Source: Candidatus Zixiibacteriota bacterium
GTDB lineage: Bacteria > Zixibacteria > MSB-5A5 > JAABVY01
NCBI GenBank assembly: GCA_011056555.1
Contig: DSEQ01000011.1
Span: 29,431-93,430, forward strand
Direction: 5' to 3'
Length of the DNA: 64,000 nucleotides
This document shows positions 45,524 to 54,673 of this stretch, piece by piece; position 1 is the stretch's first letter, and each line of letters opens with the position of its first letter. Made by a program: the position numbers and the translations under genes. The notes beneath the pieces are model-generated. The model saw only the letters and a list, made by a program, of their open reading frames with translations. It did not search any database and was not told the DNA's origin.

Positions 45524-46879
45524 TTAGGCCTCCTCCGCAGCCAGGTTGAAATTTTCGACTTTGAGATAAGGCAAGAGCATGACCACAGAATATTGCGGGT
45601 AAAGCTGTTTCTCGGCCGAGATCATGCTGCAGCTCTGGAGCATCTCCTGAATCGACTGGGCCATACGCATGTTCACAATCGGCCTTGTAAGCTTGCCGTT
45701 TTCGATCAGGAAAGTTCCATCAAGGGTCGTTCCCGTAACCATCGTACGCATCGGATTGAGATAATTCACGTACCAGAAATGGGTGATATAAATTCCTCTC
45801 TCGGTCGAGGCGATCATCTCCTCCACACTGCTGTTACCCTCTCCCATAACCAGATTCCCGGGATAAGGTGAAAACGTCTTGTAAGCCGGATGGGCGTGGC
45901 CGGTCGATTTCTCCCCGGCGATATTGGCGTAGTAAGAATTCCAGACCACACCCCGAGCGATACCGTTTTCGATCAAATAGACTTTTTGACGGGGAACACC
46001 TTCAAAACCGAAGGGCATACCCTGCATGCGCTCATGGTAGGGATTTTCTATCAAGGTGATGTTATTTCCCACTATCTGCTGGCCGATTTTGCCGCTCATG
46101 AATGACCGCTGTGAGATGAATGTCTTGCAGCCGAAACCCAGGAAAGAAAAGAGCAGTACCATCTGCCCCACCGCGGACGGCTCGAGGATCACCGTATACG
46201 GCCCGGATTCGAGTTTAATCGGATTTACCGAGTTCACTGCCTTGTCAGCGGCCTTCTCCGCCAGAGCGGTTGGATCGATCTTCTCAACATCGCGATTGTA
46301 GCCGATGGCATAGCCTGAGTTTTCATTATCGCCCGAGAGCGTGAGCGAAAGTTCCGCTTTGGTTCCCTCAAAAAATTGTTCCGTCCCCAGGGAATTTAAA
46401 ACTGCCGCACGGTCAGTGGTGATTCTGTATGCTCCGGATGACAGCAGATTATTCTTTTGACCGACGTCGTTGATTTTTCCAATCGCTTCGGCACGATTTA
46501 CGGGGCTGTAATTCGCGGTCGATTCGTAATATGCTTTGACCGGAAGTGCAGGTGGGGATTGCGGTAAGGAGACAAACTGCTCATCCGGAGTCTGCACAGA
46601 ACTTATCTCCCGCGCAGCCTTGAGCGCCCGCTTTATACTTTCCAAATCAAGGCTGTTGGACACCGAGACGCCAATTCTGTTTCCCTCTATCGTGCGTACT
46701 ACCACCTTGTTATCTGCGGTCGTCAAATTCTGGGTGATTTTGCTGTCGGCAAACCGTGTGAGCGAAAGCTTCTCCGACTCCAGCACAATCTCGGTCTGAT
46801 CGGCTTCCGAAAATTCCAGAGCCTTCTTGAAAGTTGAGAGTATATAATCCCGGCTCAATATTTCTAATTTTTCCGGCAT
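45524..46879 (-). CDS. tldE: TldE/PmbA-like subunit of the TldD/TldE protease
   Basis: 451 residues. Lacks the HExxxH metal motif and shows the PmbA type stretches, for example RTIEGNRIGVSVSNSLD, VILEPSAVGQMVLLF and GTTLDGTFLIENGKL. It would pair with the TldD gene five bases upstream to make the heterodimeric metalloprotease that trims unfolded peptides and, in E. coli, the microcin B17 leader. The family call by pattern is firm; the substrate here is unknown. Confidence 0.9.
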   Translation of the reverse strand: MPEKLEILSRDYILSTFKKALEFSEADQTEIVLESEKLSLTRFADSKITQNLTTADNKVVVRTIEGNRIGVSVSNSLDLESIKRALKAAREISSVQTPDEQFVSLPQSPPALPVKAYYESTANYSPVNRAEAIGKINDVGQKNNLLSSGAYRITTDRAAVLNSLGTEQFFEGTKAELSLTLSGDNENSGYAIGYNRDVEKIDPTALAEKAADKAVNSVNPIKLESGPYTVILEPSAVGQMVLLFSFLGFGCKTFISQRSFMSGKIGQQIVGNNITLIENPYHERMQGMPFGFEGVPRQKVYLIENGIARGVVWNSYYANIAGEKSTGHAHPAYKTFSPYPGNLVMGEGNSSVEEMIASTERGIYITHFWYVNYLNPMRTMVTGTTLDGTFLIENGKLTRPIVNMRMAQSIQEMLQSCSMISAEKQLYPQYSVVMLLPYLKVENFNLAAEEA

Positions 46880-46883
46880 AAAC

Positions 46884-48323
46884 TTATCCGATCTTCACTT
46901 TCCTGAATCTGCAGGGTGAACATCCCTGCGCAGTTCTCATATTCTGGCCGGGCTGACCTTTGCCGCAATTGGGCGTGCCCCATAAAACCCAGCTATCGGA
47001 GTTCCCCACCGCATCACAGGAGTTCCAGAAGTCCACCGTGTTTCCCGAGTATCTTGGCGACTTAACCATATCGCCCAGTCTGCCGTTCTTTATTTCCCAG
47101 CCGACTTCACCTCCCAATGTGAAGCCCTCACGGTTGTCGTCGATTGACCAGCTATTGGGAGATATCACGTAAATACCGTCATCAATGCCCGATATCATCT
47201 CATCCAATGTGCTCTCTCCCGGCAGTAGCAGAATATTCGGAATCCTGACAATCGGCGTATTCATCCAGCCTTCGGCACGGGCGCAGGCGGTTGATTTTTT
47301 TCCTATTCTATGTGCAGTCTCCCTGTCTGAGAGATAATTGACCAGCACACCTTTATCAATCAGTATATTACGCTCGGTCTTCACACCTTCGTCATCGTAG
47401 GCATAGGTTGCCAGCCCGCCGGGATAGGTTGAATCCGCCACAAATGTAAGCATATCTGAAGCATATTTCAGACTGCCCAGCTTATCGGTTGTGGCAAAAG
47501 ATACTCCGGAGAAATTGCGCTCATAGCCGAAGACCCTGTCGAGTTCCAGCGGATGCCCGACCGATTCATGAATCTGGAGCGAAACCAGGTCTCCTCCCAG
47601 TATCAAATCCAGCTCTTTCTGCGGACATTCCTTTGCGCTCAGAAGCTGAATCGCCTCCTGCGCGATCCTGGGCAGTTCATTCTTGAAATCGAACATATTT
47701 ATTATCTCGTATCCACCGGTAATCCATTGACCATTGGGGGTGGGGAATGATCTCTCGCTCCTGTCCCTGTGTGATCTGATTACACCGCATGAGGCCCCGC
47801 ATCCAGCCTGATAAATATCCTGGCTGATTCGGGAGCCATCCAGGGAGGCATAGAATTTCTGAGTTCTGATAAATGTCATGAAGGCGGAGGTCGAATTGAT
47901 CTGTGAATCGATCCGCATCATCCTTTCCAGCTCGCTCAAAAACTCGATCTTTTCTGATAACGGCACTGCGAACGGGTCCTTTTTAAAGGGGGTGGCGTAA
48001 GCATCTTCGACCACCTGTCTTTCAGCCAATTCCAGTGCTGATTTATTTATCCTGGCCGAGGCTTTGGCTATCTCAACTGCAGTTGCGGCGGTCTTCCTTA
48101 TAGAGTCCTCATTAATAATCGAATCAGCCGCAAATCCCCAGGCGCCGTCAGCGATTACCCTTATGGCAAAGCCGGTAGAGAATGACTTATTCAGAAGCTC
48201 GGGAGAACCATCAGAGACGGACAAGCTCTGTTCGGTTATGTCCTCCTCGCGATAATCGGCATACGTCGCCCCCAGGCGGCTGGCCTCATCAAGGGCGAGA
48301 CTGTATAGATCATTTATGGGCAT
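46884..48323 (-). CDS. tldD: TldD metallopeptidase subunit
   Basis: 480 residues from ATG 48323. The zinc motif is HESVGH at about residues 252-257, with LELDRVFGYERNFSG after it and YVISPNSWSIDDNREGF near the end, as in TldD. The TldD/TldE dimer encloses the active site and digests small unfolded peptides. An upstream in-frame ATG (48347) lies within the preceding gene without a ribosome site. It is followed by tldE and the Tat peptide gene. Confidence 0.92.
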   Translation of the reverse strand: MPINDLYSLALDEASRLGATYADYREEDITEQSLSVSDGSPELLNKSFSTGFAIRVIADGAWGFAADSIINEDSIRKTAATAVEIAKASARINKSALELAERQVVEDAYATPFKKDPFAVPLSEKIEFLSELERMMRIDSQINSTSAFMTFIRTQKFYASLDGSRISQDIYQAGCGASCGVIRSHRDRSERSFPTPNGQWITGGYEIINMFDFKNELPRIAQEAIQLLSAKECPQKELDLILGGDLVSLQIHESVGHPLELDRVFGYERNFSGVSFATTDKLGSLKYASDMLTFVADSTYPGGLATYAYDDEGVKTERNILIDKGVLVNYLSDRETAHRIGKKSTACARAEGWMNTPIVRIPNILLLPGESTLDEMISGIDDGIYVISPNSWSIDDNREGFTLGGEVGWEIKNGRLGDMVKSPRYSGNTVDFWNSCDAVGNSDSWVLWGTPNCGKGQPGQNMRTAQGCSPCRFRKVKIG

Positions 48324-48327
48324 TCCT

Positions 48328-49224
48328 CTAAAACTCTCCTGTCCCATGCGGGACCAGATAGGCCGCGGCAGTGATCAGAAAGCCAATTACAGCAAGAACC
48401 CGCGCTCCCGAGGGAGGCAGGATATTCTTGGATGGATTGGACACAAAGGCCGAGCCTTTCATCAAGATCATCATGATCAGCCAGTAAAGCAATATAATAA
48501 ATCCCAGGCTGCCGGTTATATCAATTCCAAATGGCAGCCCCTTCCAGTAGGTTCCATACATCTGATTATTTAACAAACTTCCCAGCGGTACGAGCCCGAC
48601 AAAAATGAAAATTGCAGCAAGGAAAATCTGTTTTCCGAGAATCGTATTATTCCGCTTATCTTTAAGGTTTGATAATGCCGTCAGGAATGCGAGAGACACA
48701 AAAACGAAACCCGCCAGCATAACAATAACATGCCCTAAAAACAAATAGCGAGGTCTTTGGCCGGCAAACATCAGCCGTGTTTCCTCGGTGCTCTCCGCCC
48801 CCTGTTCCGACGTCAGCAAAGCAATCTCATTTCCTTCACTGTCATTCAATTCCAGATAATAAAGGACCCTGTCCCCTTTTTCACCGCGCGGAATAATGAT
48901 TTCATAGCGATCCGGATAGGCGAGGGCCTGCTTCATCTCATACCGGGTATACCCAATTTCACCTTCGTATCCGGACAGCCGTGCCGGTTTGTAGAAAAAG
49001 CCGAGGCTGCTTCCTGCGGGCAGGCTTCCGTCCTCGACTTCGACAGAAATTATAACATCCCGATCTTCATTGTAGCAGATGTGATTGAATTCATGAGCCA
49101 GGATAAAGCCATCACCATAGGCTTTTTTCTCGATTTGATTATAATTTTGGTTGGTGTATCTGATTCCGATTATTATTGCCAATGTAAACAGGAGCGCAAG
49201 AAAAATCTTGTACGGCTTCATCAT
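48328..49224 (-). CDS. membrane protein of unknown function
   Basis: About 298 residues. One N-terminal helix (6-24) is followed by an extracytoplasmic domain of about 120 residues, with a beta-rich EVEDGSLPAGSSLGFFYKPARL pattern and the region ILAHEFNHICYNE, then four C-terminal helices. HEFNH has the look of an HExxH motif, but nearby zinc ligands are not evident, so protease activity is uncertain. It lies between prfA and tldD with tight spacing (7 and 4 bases). I do not recognise the family. ATG 49221 is an equal start. Confidence 0.65.
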   Translation of the reverse strand: MMKPYKIFLALLFTLAIIIGIRYTNQNYNQIEKKAYGDGFILAHEFNHICYNEDRDVIISVEVEDGSLPAGSSLGFFYKPARLSGYEGEIGYTRYEMKQALAYPDRYEIIIPRGEKGDRVLYYLELNDSEGNEIALLTSEQGAESTEETRLMFAGQRPRYLFLGHVIVMLAGFVFVSLAFLTALSNLKDKRNNTILGKQIFLAAIFIFVGLVPLGSLLNNQMYGTYWKGLPFGIDITGSLGFIILLYWLIMMILMKGSAFVSNPSKNILPPSGARVLAVIGFLITAAAYLVPHGTGEF

Positions 49225-49231
49225 CCCCCCG

Positions 49232-50305
49232 TCAGGCCACCTCGATCTCATTCAGTCTTTCGGCGCGGTCCTCGAGCTTTAATGCCTCAATAACGTCGTC
49301 CAGTTCGCCTTCCATTATAGAATCAAGTTTATAAAGAGTCAATCCAATTCTGTGATCGGTCAGCCTCCCCTGAGGGAAGTTATATGTCCTGATCTTGGCT
49401 GATCTGTCCCCTGTCGATACCTGTGCCTTTCGCTGGCTGGCTCTTGCGGCATTTTGCTCGGCAGTGGCCTTATCCAGTAAACGGGCCCTTAAAACCTTCA
49501 TGGCCTTATTCTTGTTTTTCAATTGCGACTTTTCATCCTGACAGCTCACCACCAGCCCTGTGGGGACATGTGTGATCCTGACAGCGGAGTCGGTCGTATT
49601 AACAGACTGTCCGCCCGGGCCGGATGACCGGTAAACATCTATACGAAGGTCATTCGGATCGATATCGATATCGACATCCTCTGCCTCGGGAAGCACCGCT
49701 ACTGACGCTGCAGAAGTGTGGATTCTCCCGGAGGCCTCCGTTTCGGGCACGCGCTGGACACGATGTACCCCCGATTCGAATTTCAGATTGCCGTAGGCGC
49801 CGTCACCCTCGACCAGAAAGATTATCTCCTTGAATCCACCTACTCCAGTTGGATTGGAGGTCATGACCTCCAGTCTCCAGCCGTTCTCCTCAATATAGCG
49901 CTGGTACATACGGAAAAGATCGGCCGCAAAGAGGGCCGCCTCCTCGCCGCCGGTACCGGCACGGATTTCCATAATCGTATTTTTGGCATCATTGGGATCT
50001 CTTGGCACCAACAGGAGCTTAAGCTGTTCTTCCAGCTCCTCGAGCCTGGGACGAAGTTCCTCGAGCTCGGCATGAATCATCTCCAGAAGCTCCTTATCCG
50101 ATTCCTCGCGTCTGACCTTTTCATCATCCTTGATAGTCTGATAGACTTTCTTGTATTCCCGTCCAACCTCGAGGATTTCCATCAGCTCCTTGCGCTCGCG
50201 CGAAATTTCCTTGACCTTCTTCTGGTTGGAAAGCACTGCCGGGTCAGAGAGCTTTTTGTCCAGTTTTTCCAGCTTTGCTTCCAGACTGTTTACGATATCT
50301 ATCAT
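49232..50305 (-). CDS. prfA: peptide chain release factor 1
   Basis: 357 residues, the usual length. Recognises UAA and UAG stop codons. Shows the GGQ motif in [19 protein letters not shown] and PxT-type recognition region around [18 protein letters not shown]. It is the substrate of PrmC encoded at the operon end. It starts two bases after the DUF1385 stop. Confidence 0.96.
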   Translation of the reverse strand: MIDIVNSLEAKLEKLDKKLSDPAVLSNQKKVKEISRERKELMEILEVGREYKKVYQTIKDDEKVRREESDKELLEMIHAELEELRPRLEELEEQLKLLLVPRDPNDAKNTIMEIRAGTGGEEAALFAADLFRMYQRYIEENGWRLEVMTSNPTGVGGFKEIIFLVEGDGAYGNLKFESGVHRVQRVPETEASGRIHTSAASVAVLPEAEDVDIDIDPNDLRIDVYRSSGPGGQSVNTTDSAVRITHVPTGLVVSCQDEKSQLKNKNKAMKVLRARLLDKATAEQNAARASQRKAQVSTGDRSAKIRTYNFPQGRLTDHRIGLTLYKLDSIMEGELDDVIEALKLEDRAERLNEIEVA

Positions 50306-50307
50306 GC

Positions 50308-51252
50308 TTACTTGGCCTTTTTTGCTTCAGCTTTTGCGGCAGCTTCCATGCCCAGCGAGGAACGCAGCGCGGCCATGGCAACTTCGAGCTGGCTCAGGTC
50401 CGGCTCCTGGGTGGTGATTTTCTGCAGCCATAATCCGGGCTGGATCATAATCTGTGTCAGCTTATTGTCACGGGTCTTGCCCGATAATTTCAAAAGCTCA
50501 TAGGAAACGCCCGCCACCAGCGGAAGCAGCAACAGATGTATCCCGAATCGGGTCAATAACGCCGGCGGATATCCGGTAATCAGGTAGAAAATCGTATCCG
50601 AAATCGAATAAGTCAGTATCGCCAGAAGCACCACGATCAGAATAAAGCTGGTGCCGCATCTGGGATGCAGCCGGGTATATTTCACAGCGTTCTCGGCCAC
50701 CAGATCCTCGCCGCTCTCATAGGCGAATATCGATTTATGTTCTGCTCCATGATATTCGAACACACGCCTGAACTCACTAAATTTCGATAACGCCCAGACA
50801 TAGGCCAGAAACATGGCGGCCCTGATAGCGCCGGCTATCAGGTTGAACCAGAGCGCTTCTTTCTTCACTCCCGCCAGCTGTGAAAACAGAAGCGGCAGGA
50901 AAAAGAATATGCCGATTCCAAGCGCAAACGCGATTACCGCGCTCACGCCCAGCATAAAATTATTCGACTTGTTATTCGGCTCCTTGCCCTCGGCCTTATC
51001 AATATCCTCGGCGGCGACAGATGCTGAATAATTCAATGTCCTGATACCTATTACAAGCATCTCGAACAAAGATACCGCTCCTCGTATAATCGGCAGCCCC
51101 ATAAATTTTTTGCGTTTGGTCAGGGAAACGAAATCATTCGATTGTATTTCGATTTCGCCCGAGGCGCGTCTGACCGCTGTGGCAACACGATCCGCGGAAC
51201 GCATCATGACCCCTTCAATTACCGCCTGTCCGCCAACATTTAAATCCGGCAT
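50308..51252 (-). CDS. DUF1385 (YqhQ-like) membrane protein
   Basis: 314 residues. [13 protein letters not shown] at the start and [14 protein letters not shown], with [10 protein letters not shown] in the middle, are hallmarks of DUF1385. Five or so hydrophobic helices are visible. The function is unknown to me, but the gene is commonly found between rpmE and prfA, as here. Confidence 0.92.
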   Translation of the reverse strand: MPDLNVGGQAVIEGVMMRSADRVATAVRRASGEIEIQSNDFVSLTKRKKFMGLPIIRGAVSLFEMLVIGIRTLNYSASVAAEDIDKAEGKEPNNKSNNFMLGVSAVIAFALGIGIFFFLPLLFSQLAGVKKEALWFNLIAGAIRAAMFLAYVWALSKFSEFRRVFEYHGAEHKSIFAYESGEDLVAENAVKYTRLHPRCGTSFILIVVLLAILTYSISDTIFYLITGYPPALLTRFGIHLLLLPLVAGVSYELLKLSGKTRDNKLTQIMIQPGLWLQKITTQEPDLSQLEVAMAALRSSLGMEAAAKAEAKKAK

Positions 51253-51282
51253 AATCTAACCCCGGCTCCAGTTCAGGATATA

Positions 51283-51317
51283 AAAATAGACAGCATTATA
51301 GAATAGCTGTCTATTTT
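51283..51317 (-). terminator. hairpin terminator/attenuator after rpmE
   Basis: Perfect 12-base stem AAAATAGACAGC / GCTGTCTATTTT with an 11-base loop, 14 bases after the rpmE stop and before DUF1385. It probably limits read-through from the highly expressed L31 gene into the downstream operon. Confidence 0.8.
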
Positions 51318-51330
51318 AACTAAACAGAAT

Positions 51331-51567
51331 CTATTTAGACTTTGAGTCTTCTTTTTGGTCTTTTTTCTTGTAGTTTGCGTATTTTTTCTTGAAACGCTCG
51401 ACACGACCGGCCGTGTCAACCAGCTTCTGCTTGCCGGTGAAGAACGGATGGCATGCACTACAGATATCGACCCTGATTTCCGGCTGCGTTGCACGTGTCT
51501 CGATCACATTACCACAGGCGCAGGTAATCTTGGCGTCGACATATTTAGGATGAATACCTTCCTTCAT
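51331..51567 (-). CDS. rpmE: ribosomal protein L31 (zinc-binding form)
   Basis: 78 residues. The zinc-type Cys pairs are CACGN and ICSACHPF, so this is the C+ form. [20 protein letters not shown] is the conserved C-terminal block, followed by a lysine-rich tail. AAGGAG precedes the ATG by nine bases. It heads the long minus-strand operon. Confidence 0.95.
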   Translation of the reverse strand: MKEGIHPKYVDAKITCACGNVIETRATQPEIRVDICSACHPFFTGKQKLVDTAGRVERFKKKYANYKKKDQKEDSKSK

Positions 51568-51770
51568 TATTAATCACTCCTTATACAGGTTCCGTAATGA
51601 ACCTCATAATCTAATTTTTCTTACCGAAAAAGCAAGCAAAATATCCAGTTCTTATAACCCTTTAAACAATCCCCGGTTCCCGTTTGATATAAGTATGTGG
51701 GGTATAAGGCTTTGCGCATCGACTATCGTGCCGGGCAGACCTCCCGATGCGCACGGTTGAACTCTGGGTG

Positions 51771-51811
51771 CCCCATCCCCGTTGGCCTGCATTCAGGCCA
51801 TAAGGGGTGGG
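51771..51811. repeat. GCCCCATCCC hairpin repeat, left copy
   Basis: CCCCATCCCC ... GGGGTGGG encloses an inner stem TGGCCTG-CATT-CAGGCCA. A related element in inverted orientation is at 52777-52822, on the other side of the YdeI-like gene. The remainder of the 324-base gap after rpmE contains GCGCATCG / CGATGCGC-like short stems and no gene. Confidence 0.6.
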
Positions 51812-51891
51812 ATTTGCTGTATCTAACGGAAACCTCAACTAAAGTTCAATGTTCAGTATAAGGATGTGATCAAAAATTGGAGCAAATCAGT

Positions 51892-52443
51892 ATGGCTATA
51901 ATCCGTTTTGAAGCCAAACTATTTAAAATTGGCTGATGGACCCTACTAAGGCTCCCCAAAAGCGCAAGCGCCAAGCTTCCATCACGAGGCATGGCAGCGG
52001 TTGAGGGAACCATCAATGGCTTCCACTTTCAAGCAGCTCTCGAACCGGATGGCAAGGGTAGCCACTGGTTCAGGATTAACGATAAAATGCGCAAAGGCGC
52101 AGGAGCAGATGTTGGTGACACCGTAGGGCTGGCAATTAAACCGACCAAAGAATGGCCTGAACCAGAGGTGCCAACAGATTTGAAGAAGGCTCTTAAGGCC
52201 TCAAAAGTACATGATATATGGATGGATATCACACCGATCGCACGCTGGGACTGGATCCGCTGGATAGGCTCAACCAAACGACCCGAAACACGCAAGCGGC
52301 GAATCGAGAACACATGCTCAATGCTCAAGGATGGCAAGCGGCGGCCATGCTGTTTTAACCGCAGCCAATGTACCGAACCATCTGTATCGAGTAATGGCGT
52401 GCTTCTCGAACCAACACAGATGAATGAGAAAAAGCGGGCGTAA
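51892..52443 (+). pseudogene. DUF1905/YdeI-like protein gene with in-frame TGA
   Basis: From ATG 51892 the frame reads MAIIRFEAKLFKIG, then TGA at 51934-51936, then WTLLRLPKSASAKLP and on to 52443. The whole is a DUF1905 domain plus a YdeI/OmpD-associated (bacteriocin-protection) C-terminal part ending DITPIARWDWIRWIGSTKRPETRKRRIE. In the family members I remember, the TGA position is a serine, so one base change created the stop. Other genes here use TGA as a stop, so recoding is unlikely. Restart at ATG 51991 would lack a third of DUF1905 and a proper ribosome site. It lies among repeats, suggesting transfer and decay. Confidence 0.75.
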
Positions 52444-52460
52444 GGAGTGATTTCTGCGTG

Positions 52461-52641
52461 GCGTTGGGTCTTGCCCCGACGAAGTCGAGGGTGTTACCCA
52501 ACGCAAATGCCAATCACTCAATCGGGCGCAGGGTCACAATCCCGATAAATCGAACTCTAGACCCTGCTCAACGGTTTTATATTATTCTATTCAATAGAAT
52601 AAATAAAATCTGGGTGGCACGCCCAAATTTATTTGGGCGTG
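52461..52641. repeat. three-hairpin repeat element, copy B
   Basis: Stems GCGTTGGGT / ACCCAACGC (52461-52504), GCGCAGGGTC / GACCCTGCTC (52526-52569) and CACGCCCAAA / TTTGGGCGTG (52618-52641). Order and spacing match copy A at 24545-24723; the loops differ. It begins 17 bases after the YdeI-like frame. Confidence 0.75.
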
Positions 52642-52672
52642 GTTTATATTATCTGAAATGAAAATTCTCTGT

Positions 52673-52727
52673 AGGTCAAATCCCTGCGGGATTTGACACT
52701 CTGTCAAAACTCACAGAGTTTTGACCT
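52673..52727. repeat. double-hairpin AGGTCAAAT repeat, copy 1
   Basis: Two adjacent perfect stem-loops: GTCAAATCCC-TGC-GGGATTTGAC and GTCAAAACTC-ACA-GAGTTTTGAC, separated by ACTCT and framed by GTAGG / CCTAC. The reverse complement arrangement is present at 63817-63871. Confidence 0.75.
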
Positions 52728-52776
52728 ACAAATTCTGCTCAACTACTTTAAGATATTTCAGATCACTATACTGTAT

Positions 52777-52822
52777 ACCCACCCCTAATGGGCCGAAAGC
52801 GGCCCAACGGGATGGGGCAGCC
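52777..52822. repeat. GCCCCATCCC hairpin repeat, right copy
   Basis: ACCCACCCCT...GGGATGGGGC with an inner perfect stem TGGGCCG-AAAG-CGGCCCA, directly downstream of the glmS stop. It is the inverted counterpart of 51771-51811, so the two frame the accessory island. It could also help end glmS transcripts, although there is no T run. Confidence 0.6.
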
Positions 52823-52828
52823 AACATT

Positions 52829-54655
52829 TTATTCCACCGTCACACTCTTGGCAAGATTTCGGGGCTGGTCGACATCGCACCCGCGAAGAACCGCGGTATG
52901 ATATGCCAGAAGCTGAAGCGGTATTATCGACAGGAGCGGGGTCAGATGATAGGGCACTTGCGGTATGTAAATCACATGATCGACCATCCTGGCAATTTCG
53001 GTATCGCCCTCGGTTGCAATTGCCAGAATCCGGCCGTTGCGCGCCTTGATCTCCTGTATGTTCGACATGACCTTGTCATACACCTGGTCCTTAAGCGCAA
53101 CCACAACCGCCGGCATATTCTCGTCGATCAATGCGATCGGGCCATGTTTCATCTCCGCCGCCGGATAACCCTCGGCATGGATGTAGGAAATTTCCTTCAT
53201 CTTCAACGCGCCCTCGAGCGCCACCGGGAAATTGATGCCGCGGCCAAGATACAGGAAGTTTGAACTTGCGGCATAGGTCTCGGCAATGCTCTTTATCCTG
53301 TCGCTGGTGGACAGAATACCTTCTATCTGCTCCGGAATTTTCTTGATAGCGGCAACTATCTGCCGTCCCTTCTCGATCGACATATCGCGCATACGGGCCA
53401 GCAGTACACCGATCATCTCCAGCACCATTATCTGCGAGGTAAAGGCCTTGGTAGAGGCCACACCTATCTCCGGTCCGGCGTGGATATAAATTCCTCCGTC
53501 GGTCTCGCGCGCGATTGACGAACCCACCACATTACATATTCCCAGCACGGTTGCGCCCTTGCGCTTAGCCTCGCGCAGCGCTGCCAGAGTGTCGGCAGTC
53601 TCTCCGGACTGGGATATCACAAATGCGACGGTGCCATCCTGGATGATCGGCGCACGATACCTGAACTCAGACGCATATTCAACTTCAACCGGAATACGCG
53701 CCAGGTCCTCGATAATATATTCACCGATAAGACCGGCATGCCATGATGTTCCGCAGGCCATCAGAAGCACGCGATTGATTTTTAAAAGCTGTTCATATTG
53801 AAGCGTAAGCCCATGAAGACGGGAGGTGCCCTCCTCATAATTTAAGCGTCCGCGAAATGCGTTGGCAACCGCGGTCGGCTGCTCAAAGATTTCTTTCAGC
53901 ATGAAATGGTCATAGCCGCCTTTTTCGATAGCTTCCAGAGACCATTCAATCTGCTGAACATTAGGAGAAATCGCCACTTTATCGATAGTGGAAATCTTGA
54001 AATCATCGGGCGTAATGTGCGCAATCTCGCCCTCCTCCAGGTAGACCACCTGACGGGTATGCCTGACCAGCGCGGAAACATCAGAGGCCACAAAATTTTC
54101 GCCCTGACCGCATCCGATAACCAGCGGCGAACCCGAACGCGCCACCACAATTTCGCCGGGATGATTGGCCGAGATAACCGCAATCCCATAGGTACCCTCG
54201 ACGAAGACAAGCGCTGTCCGCACCGCCTCGAGCAGATCACCCTCGTAATATTCTTCAATCAGGTGGGCCAGAATTTCTGTATCGGTTTCGGTACCGAACT
54301 GATGCCCATTTTTTTCGAGGTATTCGCGCAAACTGCGATAGTTTTCGATTATGCCGTTGTGGACGATTGCAATTTTTTCTTTGGAATCGAAATGCGGATG
54401 GGCATTGACTGTCGTCGGTTCCCCGTGTGTCGCCCAGCGCGTATGCGCTATTCCACAGGTGGCCTCGAAATTCTTGCCCCGGATTTTTTCTTCAAGCCGG
54501 GAAATCTTGCCCGCAGCCTTATCAACAATTAAGCCTTCCTTCTCGATCACCGCCAGGCCGGCAGAGTCATACCCTCTATACTCCAGCTTCCTCAAACCGT
54601 CGATCAAAATCGGCACCGCCTTCCGGGGGCCGGTATATCCCACTATTCCGCACAT
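52829..54655 (-). CDS. glmS: glutamine-fructose-6-phosphate aminotransferase
   Basis: 608 residues. Makes glucosamine-6-phosphate for UDP-GlcNAc. The N-terminal nucleophile Cys2 is in MCGIVGYTG, with the glutaminase stretch HTRWATHGEPT; two SIS isomerase domains follow (SQSGETADTLAALREAKRKG; EGALKMKEISYIHAEGYPAAEMKHGP). It ends LAKSVTVE, the usual C-terminus. It follows glmM by 18 bases. No glmS ribozyme is apparent upstream. Confidence 0.97.
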   Translation of the reverse strand: MCGIVGYTGPRKAVPILIDGLRKLEYRGYDSAGLAVIEKEGLIVDKAAGKISRLEEKIRGKNFEATCGIAHTRWATHGEPTTVNAHPHFDSKEKIAIVHNGIIENYRSLREYLEKNGHQFGTETDTEILAHLIEEYYEGDLLEAVRTALVFVEGTYGIAVISANHPGEIVVARSGSPLVIGCGQGENFVASDVSALVRHTRQVVYLEEGEIAHITPDDFKISTIDKVAISPNVQQIEWSLEAIEKGGYDHFMLKEIFEQPTAVANAFRGRLNYEEGTSRLHGLTLQYEQLLKINRVLLMACGTSWHAGLIGEYIIEDLARIPVEVEYASEFRYRAPIIQDGTVAFVISQSGETADTLAALREAKRKGATVLGICNVVGSSIARETDGGIYIHAGPEIGVASTKAFTSQIMVLEMIGVLLARMRDMSIEKGRQIVAAIKKIPEQIEGILSTSDRIKSIAETYAASSNFLYLGRGINFPVALEGALKMKEISYIHAEGYPAAEMKHGPIALIDENMPAVVVALKDQVYDKVMSNIQEIKARNGRILAIATEGDTEIARMVDHVIYIPQVPYHLTPLLSIIPLQLLAYHTAVLRGCDVDQPRNLAKSVTVE

Positions 54656-54673
54656 TTAAAACGTCCCATTTTT

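Noticed and set aside
48316..49293. Plus-strand frames opposite the membrane protein and prfA
   Set aside because: They are shadows; the minus-strand genes are tightly spaced with ribosome sites.
54655..54673. glmS ribozyme
   Set aside because: Only 18 bases separate glmM and glmS, too short for the ribozyme.
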